In this document: in pieces, positions 24,788 to 37,400 of the stretch
Position numbering within the stretch: the first letter of the stretch is position 1
Layout of the letters: every line of letters starts with the position of its first letter
DNA from: Linyphia triangularis
Lineage: Eukaryota > Arthropoda > Arachnida > Araneae > Linyphiidae
DNA: 64,000 nt
Reading direction: 5' to 3'
Assembly: GCA_963978545.1 (NCBI GenBank)
Contig: OZ021729.1
Span: 86,780,670-86,844,669 of the forward strand
The notes under the pieces: generated by a model
What the model saw: the letters and a program-made list of their open reading frames with translations, nothing else
Databases searched by the model: none
Told to the model about the DNA's origin: nothing
Program-made: the position numbers and the translations under genes

Positions 24788-27700
24788 ATTCATTGAATAG
24801 TCTGCCATGTGTTTTCAATGGGGGAATTGTATTTATGAGAAAATTGCTCAAATGCTTTCAAATTGTGAATTTGAGTTGGATATATGTTTTATAGTCATTC
24901 TGGTACCAAATTTTAATTAAAAAAAAAGTATTCTAAAAATCAAAAATTCCATTTTTCGTATATCTTGAAATATTTCAGTTTCGAGTCTAATTGAATGGAA
25001 GATTTCATTTTTAACAAATGTTTCCAAATTGTGTTTTTTATACAAAAACACTTTAAAAATCAAACTAATTTCAAAATTTTGGCTAAAAAAATTATTTTTG
25101 AATAGCTTTACGACAAGTTAAAATTTTGAAACGAAAGCGCTCAGATACTGTTTTTAAGTCTTTATTTTACTTAGCATTGCTTCGATTTTGAGTGCTAAAA
25201 TACTATTTCATGAGCCAATTGATGATCAGAAAGAAATCGGGTGATGACTTTTATTATCCTAGGCAACAAATTAAGGTTAAAATTGGAAAATTGAGAATTT
25301 GAAAATTGCCTAAGGATTGGCAAGTTTAATGTATATTCAAAGGGATATAAAGACTTTTTTTGGCAATAACTGAATTTTGAGTAGTAAAATTTCATTTTAA
25401 TGACCATTTTAATGTGGAAATCAATTCGGGTGATGATTTCAGTTACCCTAGTTGTAAAAAGATTGTAAAAGTTTAAAAATTTAGAAGTGTGAAATTTTTC
25501 ATACGATTAATATGGGGAAAATTTGAAACGAAACATTTTGAAAGTGCACTTTTTGAACCACCTTTTGACCCACTTCTTATTTAGTTAGTGTTTTACAATT
25601 GGAATTGGAGTTTCTCCTATATATAAGCTTCAATATCACACACGTGAAAAAATTTTGAAAATTTTACTTTTTGATCAATAATTCATTGAATAGTCCACCT
25701 TGTGTTTTCAATGGGGGAATTGTATTGATGAGAAAATTGCTCAAATGCTTTCAAATTGTGAATTTGAGTTGGATATATGTTTTATAGTCATTCTGGTACC
25801 AAATTTTAATTAAAAAAAAAGTATTCTAAAAATCAAAAATTCAATTTTTCGTATATCTTGAAATATTTCAGTTTCGAGGGTAATTGAATGGAAGATTTCA
25901 TTTTCAACAATTGGTTCCAAATTATGTTTTTTATTCAAAAAACTTTATAAATGAAACTAAGTCCAAAATTTTGGCCAAAAAACTATATTTGAATAGCTAT
26001 ATGAGAAGTTGATATTTTGAAACGAAAGCGCTAAGAATTTTTTTTCAAGCCGTCTTTGATCCTAGGCAACAAATTTAGATTAAATTAAGAATTTGAAAAT
26101 TGCCTTAGGATTGACAATTTTAATGTATTTTCAAATGGTTATAAAGACATTTTTGTTTTTTACAGTTACTGGGTTTTAAGTAGTAAAATTTCACTTTAAT
26201 GACGATTTGAATGTGAAAATTGATTCGCGTGATGATTTCTGTTACCCTAGTTGCATAAAAATTGTAAAATTTTGAAAATTTAGATATGTGAAATTTTCCA
26301 TATGGTTAACATGGGAAAATTTAAAAACTAAAATTTGTGAAAGTGCAATTTTTGGAACCAACTTTAGACCCATTTCGTATTTAGTGAGAATTATAAAATT
26401 GGAATTGAAGATTTTCCTATATATGAACTTCAATATCACAAACAGGAAAAAATTTTGAAAATTTTACTTTTTGATCAATAATTCATTGAATAGTCCGCCA
26501 TGTGTTTTCAATGATGGAATTGTATTTATGAGAAAATTGCTCAAATGCTTTCAAATTGTGAATTTGAGTTGGATATATGTTTTATAGTCATTCTTTTTAT
26601 AGTCATTTTATAGACCATTTTAATGTGGAAATCAATTCGGGTGTTGATTTCTGTTACCCTTGCTGTAAAAAGATTGTAAAAGTTTGAAAATATAGAAGTG
26701 TGAAATTTTTCATTCGATTAACATGGGGAAAATTTAAAACGAAACATTTTGAAGGTGCACTTTTTGGACCACCTTTAGACCCACTTCTTATTTAGTTAGT
26801 GTTTTAAAATTGGAATTAGAGTTTCTCCTATATATAAGCTTCAATATCACAAACGGGAAAATTTTTTGAAAATTTTACTTTTTGATCAATAATTCATTGA
26901 CTAGTCCGCCATGTGTTTTCAATGAGGGAATTGTATTTTTGAGAAAATAGCTCAAAGGCTTTCAAATTGTGAATTTGAGTTGGATATATGTTTTATAGTC
27001 ATTCTGGTACCAAATTTTAATTAAAAAAAAAGTATTCTAAAAATCAAAAATTCCATTTTTCGTAAATCTTGAAATATTTCAGTTTCGAGTGTAATTGAAT
27101 GGAAGATTTCATTTTTAACAAATGGTTCCAAATTGTGTTTTTTATTCACAAACACTTTAAAAATCAAACTAATTTCAAAATTTTGGCTAAAAAAATTATT
27201 TTTGAATAGCTTTATGAGAAGTTGAAATTTTGGAACGAAATCGCTCTGAAACTGTTTTTAAGTCTTTATTTTACTTAGCATTGCTTCGATTTTGAGTGCT
27301 AAAATACTATTTCATGAGCAAATTGATGATCAGAAAGAAATCGGGTGATGACTTTTATTATCCTAGGCAAAAATTAAGGTTAAAATTCGAAAATTGAGAA
27401 TTTGACAATTGCCTAAGGATTGCTAAGTTTAATGTATATTCAAAGGGATATAAAGACTTTTTTTGGCAATAACTGAATTTTGAGTAGTAAAATTTCATTT
27501 TAATGACCATTTTAATGTGGAAATCAATTCGGGTGATGATTTCTGTTACCCTAGCTGTAAAAAGATTGTAAAAGTTTGAAAATTTAGAAGTGTGAAATTT
27601 TTTTTACGATTAACATGGGGAAAATTTAAAACGAAACATTTTGAAAGTGCACTTTTTGGACCACCTTTAGACCCACTTCTTATTTAGTTAGTGTTTTAAA

Positions 27701-28677
27701 ATTGGAATTAGAGTTTCTCCTATATATAAGCTTCAATATCACAAACGGGAAAAAATTTTGAAAATTTTACTTTTTGTTCAATAATTCATTGACTAGTCCG
27801 CCATGTGTTTTCAATGGGGAAATTGTATTTTTGAGAAAATTGCTCAAATACTTTCAAATTGTGAATTTGAGTTGGATATATGTTTTATAGTCATTCTGGT
27901 ACCAAGTTTTAATTAAAAAAAAAGTATTCTAAAAATCAAAAATTCCATTTTTCGTAAATCTTGATATATTTCAGTTTCGAATGTAATTGAATGGAAGATT
28001 TCATTTTTAACAAATGGTTCCAAATTGTGCTTTTTTATTCAAAAAACTTTATAAATGAAACTAACTTCAAAATTTTGGCCAAAAAACTATATATGAACAG
28101 CTATATGAGAAGTTGATATTTTGAAACGAAAGCGCTTAGAATTTTTTTTCAAGCCGTCTTTTTTCTTTGGATTAGTTCGATTTTGAGTGCTAAAATACCA
28201 TTTTATAAGCAAATTTTTGAATGCTGCAAATTCAGAATGAAATCGGGTAATGACTTTTTTGATCCTAGGCAACAAATTTAGATTAAATTGAGAATTTGAA
28301 AATTGCCTTATGATTGACAAGTTTAATGTATATTCAAAGGGATATAAAGATTTTTTTTGGCAATAACTGAATTTTGAGTAGTAAAATTTCATTTTAATAA
28401 CTCTTTTAATGTGGAAATCAATTCGGGTGATGATTTTTGTTACCCTAGCCGTAAAAAGATTGTAAAAGTTTGAAAATTTAGAAGTGTGAAATTTTTCATA
28501 CGATTAATATGGGGAAAATTTGAAACGAAACATTTTGAAAGTGCACTTTTTGAACCACCTTTTGACCCACTTCTTATTTAGTTAGTGTTTTAAAATTGGA
28601 ATTGGAGTTTCTCCTATATATAAGCTTCAATATCACACACGTGAAAAAATTTTGAAAATTTTACTTTTTGATCAATA
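24788..28677 (+). repeat. Satellite block L1-L2-S2-L3-L4 (S1 missing)
   Basis: Modules are L1 24788-25680, L2 25681-26480, S2 26481-26891, L3 26892-27783 and L4 27784-28677. The length is 3890 bp. L3 carries the CGCTCTGAAACTG variant shared with the L3 copies at 23896 and 53107. No gene is present. Confidence 0.86.
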
Positions 28678-31600
28678 ATTCATTGAATAGTCCGCCATGT
28701 GTTTTCAATGGGGGAATTGTATTGATGAGAAAATTGCTCAAATGCTTTCAAATTGTGAATTTGAGTTGGATATTTGTTTTAAAGTCATTCTTTTTATAGT
28801 CATTTTATAGACCTTTTTAAAGTGGAAATCAATTCGGGTGATGATTTCCGTTACCCTAGCTGTAAAAAGATTGTAAAAGTTTGAAAATTTAGAAGTGTGA
28901 AATTTTTCATACGATTAACATGGGGAAAATTTAAAACGAAACATTTTGAAAGGGCACTTTTTGGACCGCCTTTAGACCCACTACTTATTTAGTTAGTGTT
29001 TTAAAATTGGAATTAGAGTTTCTCCTATATATATGCTTCAATATCACAAACGGGAAAAAATTTTGAAAATTTTACTTTTTGATCAATAATTCATTGAATA
29101 GTCTGCCATGTGTTTTCAATGGGGGAATTGTATTTATGAGAAAATTGCTCAAATGCTTTCAAATTGTGAATTTGAGTTGGATATATGTTTTATAGTCATT
29201 CTGGTACCAAATTTTAATTAAAAAAAAAGTATTCTAAAAATCAAAAATTCCATTTTTCGTATATCTTGAAATATTTCAGTTTCGAGTCTAATTGAATGGA
29301 AGATTTCATTTTTAACAAATGTTTCCAAATTGTGTTTTTTATACAAAAACACTTTAAAAATCAAACTAATTTCAAAATTTTGGCTAAAAAAATTATTTTT
29401 GAATAGCTTTACGAGAAGTTAAAATTTTGAAACGAAAGCGCTCAGATACTGTTTTTAAGTCTTTATTTTACTTAGCATTGCTTCGATTTTGAGTGCTAAA
29501 ATACTATTTCATGAGCCAATTGATGATCAGAAAGAAATCGGGTGATGACTTTTATTATCCTAGGCAACAAATTAAGGTTAAAATTGGAAAATTGAGAATT
29601 TGAAAATTGCCTAAGGATTGGCAAGTTTAATGTATATTCAAAGGGATATAAAGACTTTTTTTGGCAATAACTGAATTTTGAGTAGTAAAATTTCATTTTA
29701 ATGACCATTTTAATGTGGAAATCAATTCGGGTGATGATTTCAGTTACCCTAGTTGTAAAAAGATTGTAAAAGTTTAAAAATTTAGAAGTGTGAAATTTTT
29801 CATACGATTAATATGGGGAAAATTTGAAACGAAACATTTTGAAAGTGCACTTTTTGAACCACCTTTTGACCCACTTCTTATTTAGTTAGTGTTTTAAAAT
29901 TGGAATTGGAGTTTCTCCTATATATAAGCTTCAATATCACACACGTGAAAAAATTTTGAAAATTTTACTTTTTGATCAATAATTCATTGAATAGTCCACC
30001 TTGTGTTTTCAATGGGGGAATTGTATTGATGAGAAAATTGCTCAAATGCTTTCAAATTGTGAATTTGAGTTGGATATATGTTTTATAGTCATTCTGGTAC
30101 CAAATTTTAATTAAAAAAAAAGTATTCTAAAAATCAAAAATTCAATTTTTCGTATATCTTGAAATATTTCAGTTTCGAGGGTAATTGAATGGAAGATTTC
30201 ATTTTCAACAATTGGTTCCAAATTATGTTTTTTATTCAAAAAACTTTATAAATGAAACTAAGTCCAAAATTTTGGCCAAAAAACTATATTTGAATAGCTA
30301 TATGAGAAGTTGATATTTTGAAACGAAAGCGCTAAGAATTTTTTTTCAAGCCGTCTTTGATCCTAGGCAACAAATTTAGATTAAATTAAGAATTTGAAAA
30401 TTGCCTTAGGATTGACAATTTTAATGTATTTTCAAATGGTTATAAAGACATTTTTGTTTTTTACAGTTACTGGGTTTTAAGTAGTAAAATTTCACTTTAA
30501 TGACGATTTGAATGTGAAAATTGATTCGCGTGATGATTTCTGTTACCCTAGTTGCACAAAAATTGCAAAATTTTGAAAATTTAGATATGTGAAATTTTCC
30601 ATATGGTTAACATGGGAAAATTTAAAAACTAAAATTTGTGAAAGTGCAATTTTTGGAACCAACTTTAGACCCATTTCGTATTTAGTGAGAATTATAAAAT
30701 TGGAATTGAAGATTTTCCTATATATGAACTTCAATATCACAAACAGGAAAAAATTTTGAAAATTTTACTTTTTGATCAATAATTCATTGAATAGTCCGCC
30801 ATGTGTTTTCAATGATGGAATTGTATTTATGAGAAAATTGCTCAAATGCTTTCAAATTGTGAATTTGAGTTGGATATATGTTTTATAGTCATTCTTTTTA
30901 TAGTCATTTTATAGACCATTTTAATGTGGAAATCAATTCGGGTGTTGATTTCTGTTACCCTTGCTGTAAAAAGATTGTAAAAGTTTGAAAATATAGAAGT
31001 GTGAAATTTTTCATTCGATTAACATGTGGAAAATTTAAAACGAAACATTTTGAAGGTGCACTTTTTGGACCACCTTTAGACCCACTTCTTATTTAGTTAG
31101 TGTTTTAAAATTGGAATTAGAGTTTCTCCTATATATAAGCTTCAATATCACAAACGGGAAAATTTTTTGAAAATTTTACTTTTTGATCAATAATTCATTG
31201 ACTTGTCCGCCATGTGTTTTCAATGAGGGAATTGTATTTTTGAGAAAATAGCTCAAAGGCTTTCAAATTGTGAATTTGAGTTGGATATATGTTTTATAGT
31301 CATTCTGGTACCAAATTTTAATTAAAAAAAAAAGTATTCTAAAAATCAAAAATTCCATTTTTCGTAAATCTTGAAATATTTCAGTTTCGAGTGTAATTGA
31401 ATGGAAGATTTCATTTTTAACAAATGGTTCCAAATTGTGTTTTTTATTCACAAACACTTTAAAAATCAAACTAATTTCAAAATTTTGGCTAAAAAAATTA
31501 TTTTTGAATAGCTTTATGAGAAGTTGAAATTTTGGAACGAAATCGCTCGGAAACTGTTTTTAAGTCTTTATTTTACTTAGCATTGCTTCGATTTTGAGTG

Positions 31601-32979
31601 CTAAAATACTATTTCATGAGCAAATTGATGATCAGAAAGAAATCGGGTGATGACTTTTATTATCCTAGGCAAAAATTAAGGTTAAAATTCGAAAATTGAG
31701 AATTTGACAATTGCCTAAGGATTGCTAAGTTTAATGTATATTCAAAGGGATATAAAGACTTTTTTTGGCAATAACTGAATTTTGAGTAGTAAAATTTCAT
31801 TTTAATGACCATTTTAATGTGGAAATCAATTCGGGTGATGATTTCTGTTACCCTAGCTGTAAAAAGATTGTAAAAGTTTGAAAATTTAGAAGTGTGAAAT
31901 TTTTCTTACGATTAACATGGGGAAAATTTAAAACGAAACATTTTGAAAGTGCACTTTTTGGACCACCTTTAGACCCACTTCTTATTTAGTTAGTGTTTTA
32001 AAATTGGAATTAGAGTTTCTCCTATATATAAGCTTCAATATCACAAACGGGAAAAATTTTTGAAAATTTTACTTTTTGTTCAATAATTCATTGACTAGTC
32101 CGCCATGTGTTTTCAATGGGGAAATTGTATTTTTGAGAAAATTGCTCAAATACTTTCAAATTGTGAATTTGAGTTGGATATATGTTTTATAGTCATTCTG
32201 GTACCAAATTTTAATTAAAAAAAAAGTATTCTAAAAATCAAAAATTCCATTTTTCGTAAATCTTGATATATTTCAGTTTCGAATGTAATTGAATGGAAGA
32301 TTTCATTTTTAACAAATGGTTCCAAATTGTGTTTTTTTATTCAAAAAACTTTATAAATGAAACTAACTTCAAAATTTTGGCCAAAAAACTATATATGAAC
32401 AGCTATATGAGAAGTTGATATTTTGAAACGAAAGCGCTTAGAATTTTTTTTCAAGCCGTCTTTTTTCTTTGGATTAGTTCGATTTTGAGTGCTAAAATAC
32501 CATTTTATAAGCAAATTTTTGAATGCTGCAAATTCAGAATGAAATCGGGTAATGACTTTTTTGATCCTAGGCAACAAATTTAGATTAAATTGAGAATTTG
32601 AAAATTGCCTTATGATTGACAAGTTTAATGTATATTCAAAGGGATATAAAGATTTTTTTTGGCAATAACTGAATTTTGAGTAGTAAAATTTCATTTTAAT
32701 AACCCTTTTAATGTGGAAATCAATTCGGGTGATGATTTTTGTTACCCTAGCCGTAAAAAGATTGTAAAAGTTTGACAATTTAGAAGTGTGAAATTTTTCA
32801 TACGATTAATATGGGGAAAATTTGAAACGAAACATTTTGAAAGTGCACTTTTTGAACCACCTTTTGACCCACTTCTTATTTAGTTAGTGTTTTAAAATTG
32901 GAATTGGAGTTTCTCCTATATATAAGCTTCAATATCACACACGTGAAAAAATTTTGAAAATTTTACTTTTTGATCAATA
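28678..32979 (+). repeat. Complete six-module HOR, 4302 bp (reference copy)
   Basis: Modules are S1 28678-29088, L1 29089-29981, L2 29982-30781, S2 30782-31192, L3 31193-32085 and L4 32086-32979. This is the only block with all six module types in the canonical order. All shorter or rearranged blocks in the window can be written as deletions, duplications or fusions of this order. Confidence 0.88.
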
Positions 32980-33763
32980 ATTCATTGAATCGTCCGCCAT
33001 GTGTTTTCAATGGGAGAATTGTATTGATGAGAAAATTGCTCAAATGCTTTCAAATTGTGAATTTGAGTTGGATATTTGTTTTAAAGTCATTCTTTTTATA
33101 GTCATTTTATAGACCTTTTTAAAGTGGAAATCAATTCGGGTGATGATTTCCGTTACCCTAGCTGTAAAAAGATTGTAAAAGTTTGAAAATTTAGAAGTGT
33201 GAAATTTTTCATACGATTAACATGGGGAAAATTTAAAACGAAACATTTTGAAAGGGCACTTTTTGAACCACCTTTTGACCCACTTCTTATTTAGTTAGTG
33301 TTTTAAAATTGGAATTGGAGTTTCTCCTATATATAAGCTTCAATATCACAAACGTGAAAAAATTTTGAAAATTTTACTTTTTGATCAATAATTCATTGAA
33401 TAGTCCGCCATGTGTTTTCAATGGGGGAATTGTATTGATGAGAAAATTGCTCAAATGCTTTCAAATTGTGAATTTGAGTTGGATATATGTTTTATAGTCA
33501 TTCTGGTACCAAATTTTAATTAAAAAAAAAGTATTCTAAAAATCAAAAATTCAATTTTTCGTATATCTTGAAATATTTCAGTTTCGAGGGTAATTGAATG
33601 GAAGATTTCATTTTTAACAATTGGTTCCAAATTATGTTTTTTATTCAAAAAACTTTATAAATGAAACTATGAACGTCTTTGATCCTAGGCAACAAATTTA
33701 GATTAAATTAAGAATTTGAAAATTGCCTTAGGATTGACAATTTTAATGTATTTTCAAATGGTT
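32980..33763 (+). repeat. Satellite S1 and left part of split L2' module
   Basis: S1 is 32980-33390, with the private variants GAATCGTCCGCC and GGGAGAATTG shared only with 54892-55302. L2' begins at 33391 and is cut by the retrotransposon after GGTT at 33760-33763. L2' has an 87-bp net deletion relative to L2, joining GAAACTATGAA to CGTCTTTGATCC near 33665-33675. Removing the element and one GGTT restores a 702-bp module. Confidence 0.9.
33760..33763. repeat. Target-site duplication GGTT (left)
   Basis: GGTT precedes the left LTR and is repeated at 39059-39062 after the right LTR. The paralogous empty module near 55670 reads CAAATGGTTATAAAG with a single GGTT, which confirms a 4-bp duplication. 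Four to six base pairs is usual for this superfamily. Confidence 0.9.
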
Positions 33764-34143
33764 TATGGAGGTATGGCTGTTATATACTGTTAGTGATGAT
33801 GTTTGAGTCAAGTATCAGAAGGATTTTAGGAGCATTTAAGACTTTAATCTCCACACAACACACGCTACATATAAGACAAAGGAATATTTGAAAAGAAGGA
33901 ACACAGGTCCTTTAGCATTTGAATCAGAGCTAGAAGTGATGTCCTTTCGGTTCAGATCACTGAGAGGAATGAATTAGCCACACCTACTTTCTGCAGTGAT
34001 TGGCTAAGTTAAGTTTTAGTATTACTTTCATTTGCTGAAGATTTTGATCGACAGTTTCTAGTTTTGGTTCGCAAACGAAAGTTTCACTTCGCGAAAATGG
34101 TTGACGCATAAAGAAAGTTGGATGAACTTATTGCGTCACCACA
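33764..34143 (-). repeat. 3' LTR (380 bp)
   Basis: A direct repeat of 38679-39058 with no difference that I could find by eye. In element orientation it begins TGTGGTGACG and ends CCTCCATA, so the termini are TG...TA rather than TG...CA. The empty-site comparison fixes these ends. It contains ATTAAA (33843-33848, read on the minus strand), a possible polyadenylation signal. Confidence 0.93.
33843..33848 (-). terminator. Possible polyadenylation signal ATTAAA in 3' LTR
   Basis: ATTAAA on the minus strand, about 80 bases before the LTR end and just downstream of the TATA-like motif. This is the expected place for an R-region poly(A) signal. A match to a 6-base variant in AT-rich DNA is weak evidence by itself. 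Confidence 0.35.
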
Positions 34144-34160
34144 GAGTAACCCCCCAGTGA
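34144..34160 (-). other. Candidate polypurine tract
   Basis: In element orientation the sequence reads CACTGGGGGGTTACTC and then the LTR start TGTGG. The G6 run (34150-34155) is the only purine tract next to the LTR and is the likely plus-strand primer. It is separated from the LTR by six bases (TTACTC) instead of abutting it, which is unusual. Confidence 0.5.
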
Positions 34161-34445
34161 GGGAACCGAACGACACAGAAAATATGTAGAACAAGACCAT
34201 AAAAATAATAAAATTTAAAATCTCTATAGATTATTATGCAAAAATATGAAATGAAACAATAGTATTTTAGGTAATGCAAGTATATGTTTTACATAGAATA
34301 TGAGCATAATGAGAGAGAAATGCAATTGAAACACATTATTACATATACAAAAATTGTAAGAAATGCAGATTATACAACAAATTAAATAATAATGTACAAC
34401 ATTAGCAAATATATATAATATAATTTTAAAAACACAAGATTTTAT
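34144..34445 (-). other. Retrotransposon 3' untranslated region
   Basis: About 300 AT-rich bases between the pol stop and the 3' LTR. I see no open frame worth calling here and no env remnant. The only distinct feature is the G6 run next to the LTR, in element orientation. Confidence 0.7.
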
Positions 34446-37400
34446 TTATGAATACGTTAGCCGGTCGGGAAAGTGAACTTTTCGACCGCTTTTAGTTGTG
34501 ATGGTTTGCTGATGGGAGTCACTGAAAGTTGGTGTATCAGACTCTTTGGGTGTTGGTTGATCAGAAACACCTGAATCAGTATCATCAGCATCACGTAAAA
34601 GGTAAGCAGGCTTAACGCGATCGAGAGAAACTGTTGAATGTCGACCTTTTAATTCAATAGTAATGGTTTTATCTGATCGGGTTAACACTTTGTGGGGTCC
34701 TGTATAAGGCTGACTTAATGGTGGTTGGTAGCAGTCAGTTCGCAAGAATATGTGAGTGCATGATTTGAGGTCAGGATGCACAAAAATTGGACTTTGTCCA
34801 TGGCGGGAAACAGTGATCGGGTTGAGTTTCCTCATGTTTTCCTTCAAGGTGGAAACAAAGGAAGTGTCCAGTGATTGTTTGTTGTCCGATGGGTTGAACA
34901 TATCAGCGGGTAAGGTGAGTGTTTTTCCATAGACAAGTTCTGCGCTTGTAGCTTGCAGATCATTTTTAAAAGCAGTTCGAATACCAAGTAAAATTATGGG
35001 TAGAGTGTCTGTCCATTTTGGATTTTCATGCGCTTTTATAGAGCTTTTCATATGTCTGTGGAAACGTTCAATGATACCGTTGGCTATGGGGTGGTAAGCT
35101 GTGGTACGGATTCGGTTAGAACCAGTAAGTGTTTGAAGTTCACGAAATAAAGTTGATTCTAGTTGTCGTCCTTGGTCAGTTGTGATAATGGAGGGACAAC
35201 CGAAACGTGAAATCCACACTGAAAATAGGGCTTTACACACCGTTGAAGCTTTTGAGTCTGGGATAGCGATTGCCTCTGGCCATCTTGTATAACGGTCTAT
35301 TACAGTCAGGCAATAGGTATTACCATCACAAGGTGGTAGTGGGCCAACCAGATCAAGGTGAATATGAGAGAATCTAGAATCTGGTAATGAAAATGTTCCC
35401 AGTGGCGTTTTCGTGTGTCGATGTACTTTTGATCTTTGACATGGAATACAACATTTAACTTGTTCTCCTATGAATTTGTTCATGTGAGGCCAAACATATC
35501 GTGTACTGATCAACTTTTTTGTCGCAGAAATTCCTGGATGGGAAAGTCCGTGAAGTTGATCGAAAATGATTTTCCGATATGATTCAGGAACGAATGGTCG
35601 AGGTTGACCAGTTGACAAGTCACAATGAAGTTGAACATTGAGGATGGGAATGAATGTTGCTTGTAATTTTAAGGAAGATGTATTGTTAAGTAGGGATTTT
35701 AATTCAGGGTCATTTTTTTGTGCTAGTGCAAATTCTTCAAAATTGAGTGTAGTTAATGAAACACTATCAATTTCTATTCGTGATAAAGTGTCTGCAACTA
35801 TATTGTCAGTTCCCTTTGTATGGCGAATGTCTGTAGAAAATTGAGCTATATAATCTAAATGTCGAAATTGTCTGGGCGAACACTTGTCAGGTTTTTGTTT
35901 GAAAGCGTATATGAGTGGTTTCTGATCTGTGAAGATGATGAAGTCACGACCTTCAAGTAAATGGCGAAATTTTTTAACAGATGTGTAAATCGCTAACAAC
36001 TCACGATCATAAGTAGACCAATTTTTTTGTGATTTGCTCAATTTCATTGACATAAATGCAATAGGTTCCCATGCATTATTGTTAAATTGCATGACTGAAC
36101 CACCAATGGAGAAATCACTTGCGTCCACAAAAACACTTACTTTTGCTCCAGGAATGGGGTGCCGGATTAAAGTTGCTGTAGCAAGGGCGTTTTTAGCATC
36201 TGAAAATGCCCGTTCCGCTGCCTCGTTCCATTGAAGGATGTCGCAAGCTTTTGTTTGACTGGGACGTTTAGATTTCTTTTTGTTTTTAATACCTTCCAAA
36301 AATTTGTTTAAAGGGGCTAAAATGTGCGCAGCTTTTGGCAAGAAACGTCTATAAAAATTTATTAAACCGAGAAACCGCCTCAATTGCGTGATTGTGGTTG
36401 GTTTTGGAAATTTCAAAATGCAATCAACGCGTTGTGTTCGAGGTAGAATTCCGGATTCTGAAACTGTGTAGCCTAAAAATTCAATAGTAGGTACGCCAAA
36501 AATACATTTTGAGGTTTTTAAACTGAGGCCATAGTGATCTAAACGCTGAAATAACAATTTAAGATGCTCCAAATGCTCATCAGGTGACCGAGATGCCACT
36601 AAGATGTCATCCACGAAAGCATAGACAAATGGGAGATCTCTAGTTACCTCATCAATAAATCTTTGAAATGTTGAGGCCGCATTAATCAAACCAAACTGCA
36701 TACGGGTACTCTCAAATAAACCGAAGGGACTTATGATTGCCGTTTTGTGTACGTCATCTGTATGAATAGGAATATGATGATAGGCCTTTATCAAATCTAT
36801 ACGAGAATATATTTTCGTTCCATGTAAATGAGAAGTAAAATCAAGAATGTTTGGTACTCCGTAATTATCTTTAATTGTTTGGGCATTAAGATTTCGAAAA
36901 TCGCCACACGGACGCCATTCAGTTGAGTCTTTTTTCGGTACCATGTGCAAAGGCGAGGCGTAGTTGCTTTTGGAAGGACGCATGTGACCGAGGTCAATCA
37001 TGCTTTGAAATTCCTCCTTTGCGATACGCAACCTATCAGGAGCAAGTCTACGAGCTTTAGCAGTTACAGGAGGGCCAGTAGTTTGTATATAATGTACAAC
37101 TGAATGTTTTACTTCTTTATGAGGACTAGGAGGCTTAGTAATATCGGGATATTCTCGTAAAAGATTATGATAAATGCTTTCACCAGATACAGATTTGATG
37201 GAATGAACATCACTTGTACTTAGTGTACAGGGAGAAAAAAGTTTTGTTTGAGCATCAATGAGTTTCCTACTCTTAAGATCAGGCAGGAGATTGAAATTGT
37301 ATAAAAAATCGGCGCCTATGATTGGAGTAGAAACATTTCCAATTAAGAATGTCCATTTAAAAACTCGCCGAAGACCAAAATCCAAATTTATTGTTTTAGT

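Noticed and set aside
1..33763. CRISPR-like or prokaryotic repeat array
   Set aside because: Units are hundreds of bases long with no short repeat/unique spacer alternation, and the window carries a eukaryotic LTR retrotransposon.
34144..34445. Possible env gene downstream of pol
   Set aside because: Only about 300 AT-rich bases are available and no open frame or membrane segment is present.
36034..36234. Plus-strand and other-frame open frames inside pol and gag (e.g. 35638-35844, 36034-36234, 36797-36997, 37577-37780, 38356-38547)
   Set aside because: They overlap strongly supported gag-pol coding sequence in other frames and have no recognisable domains.
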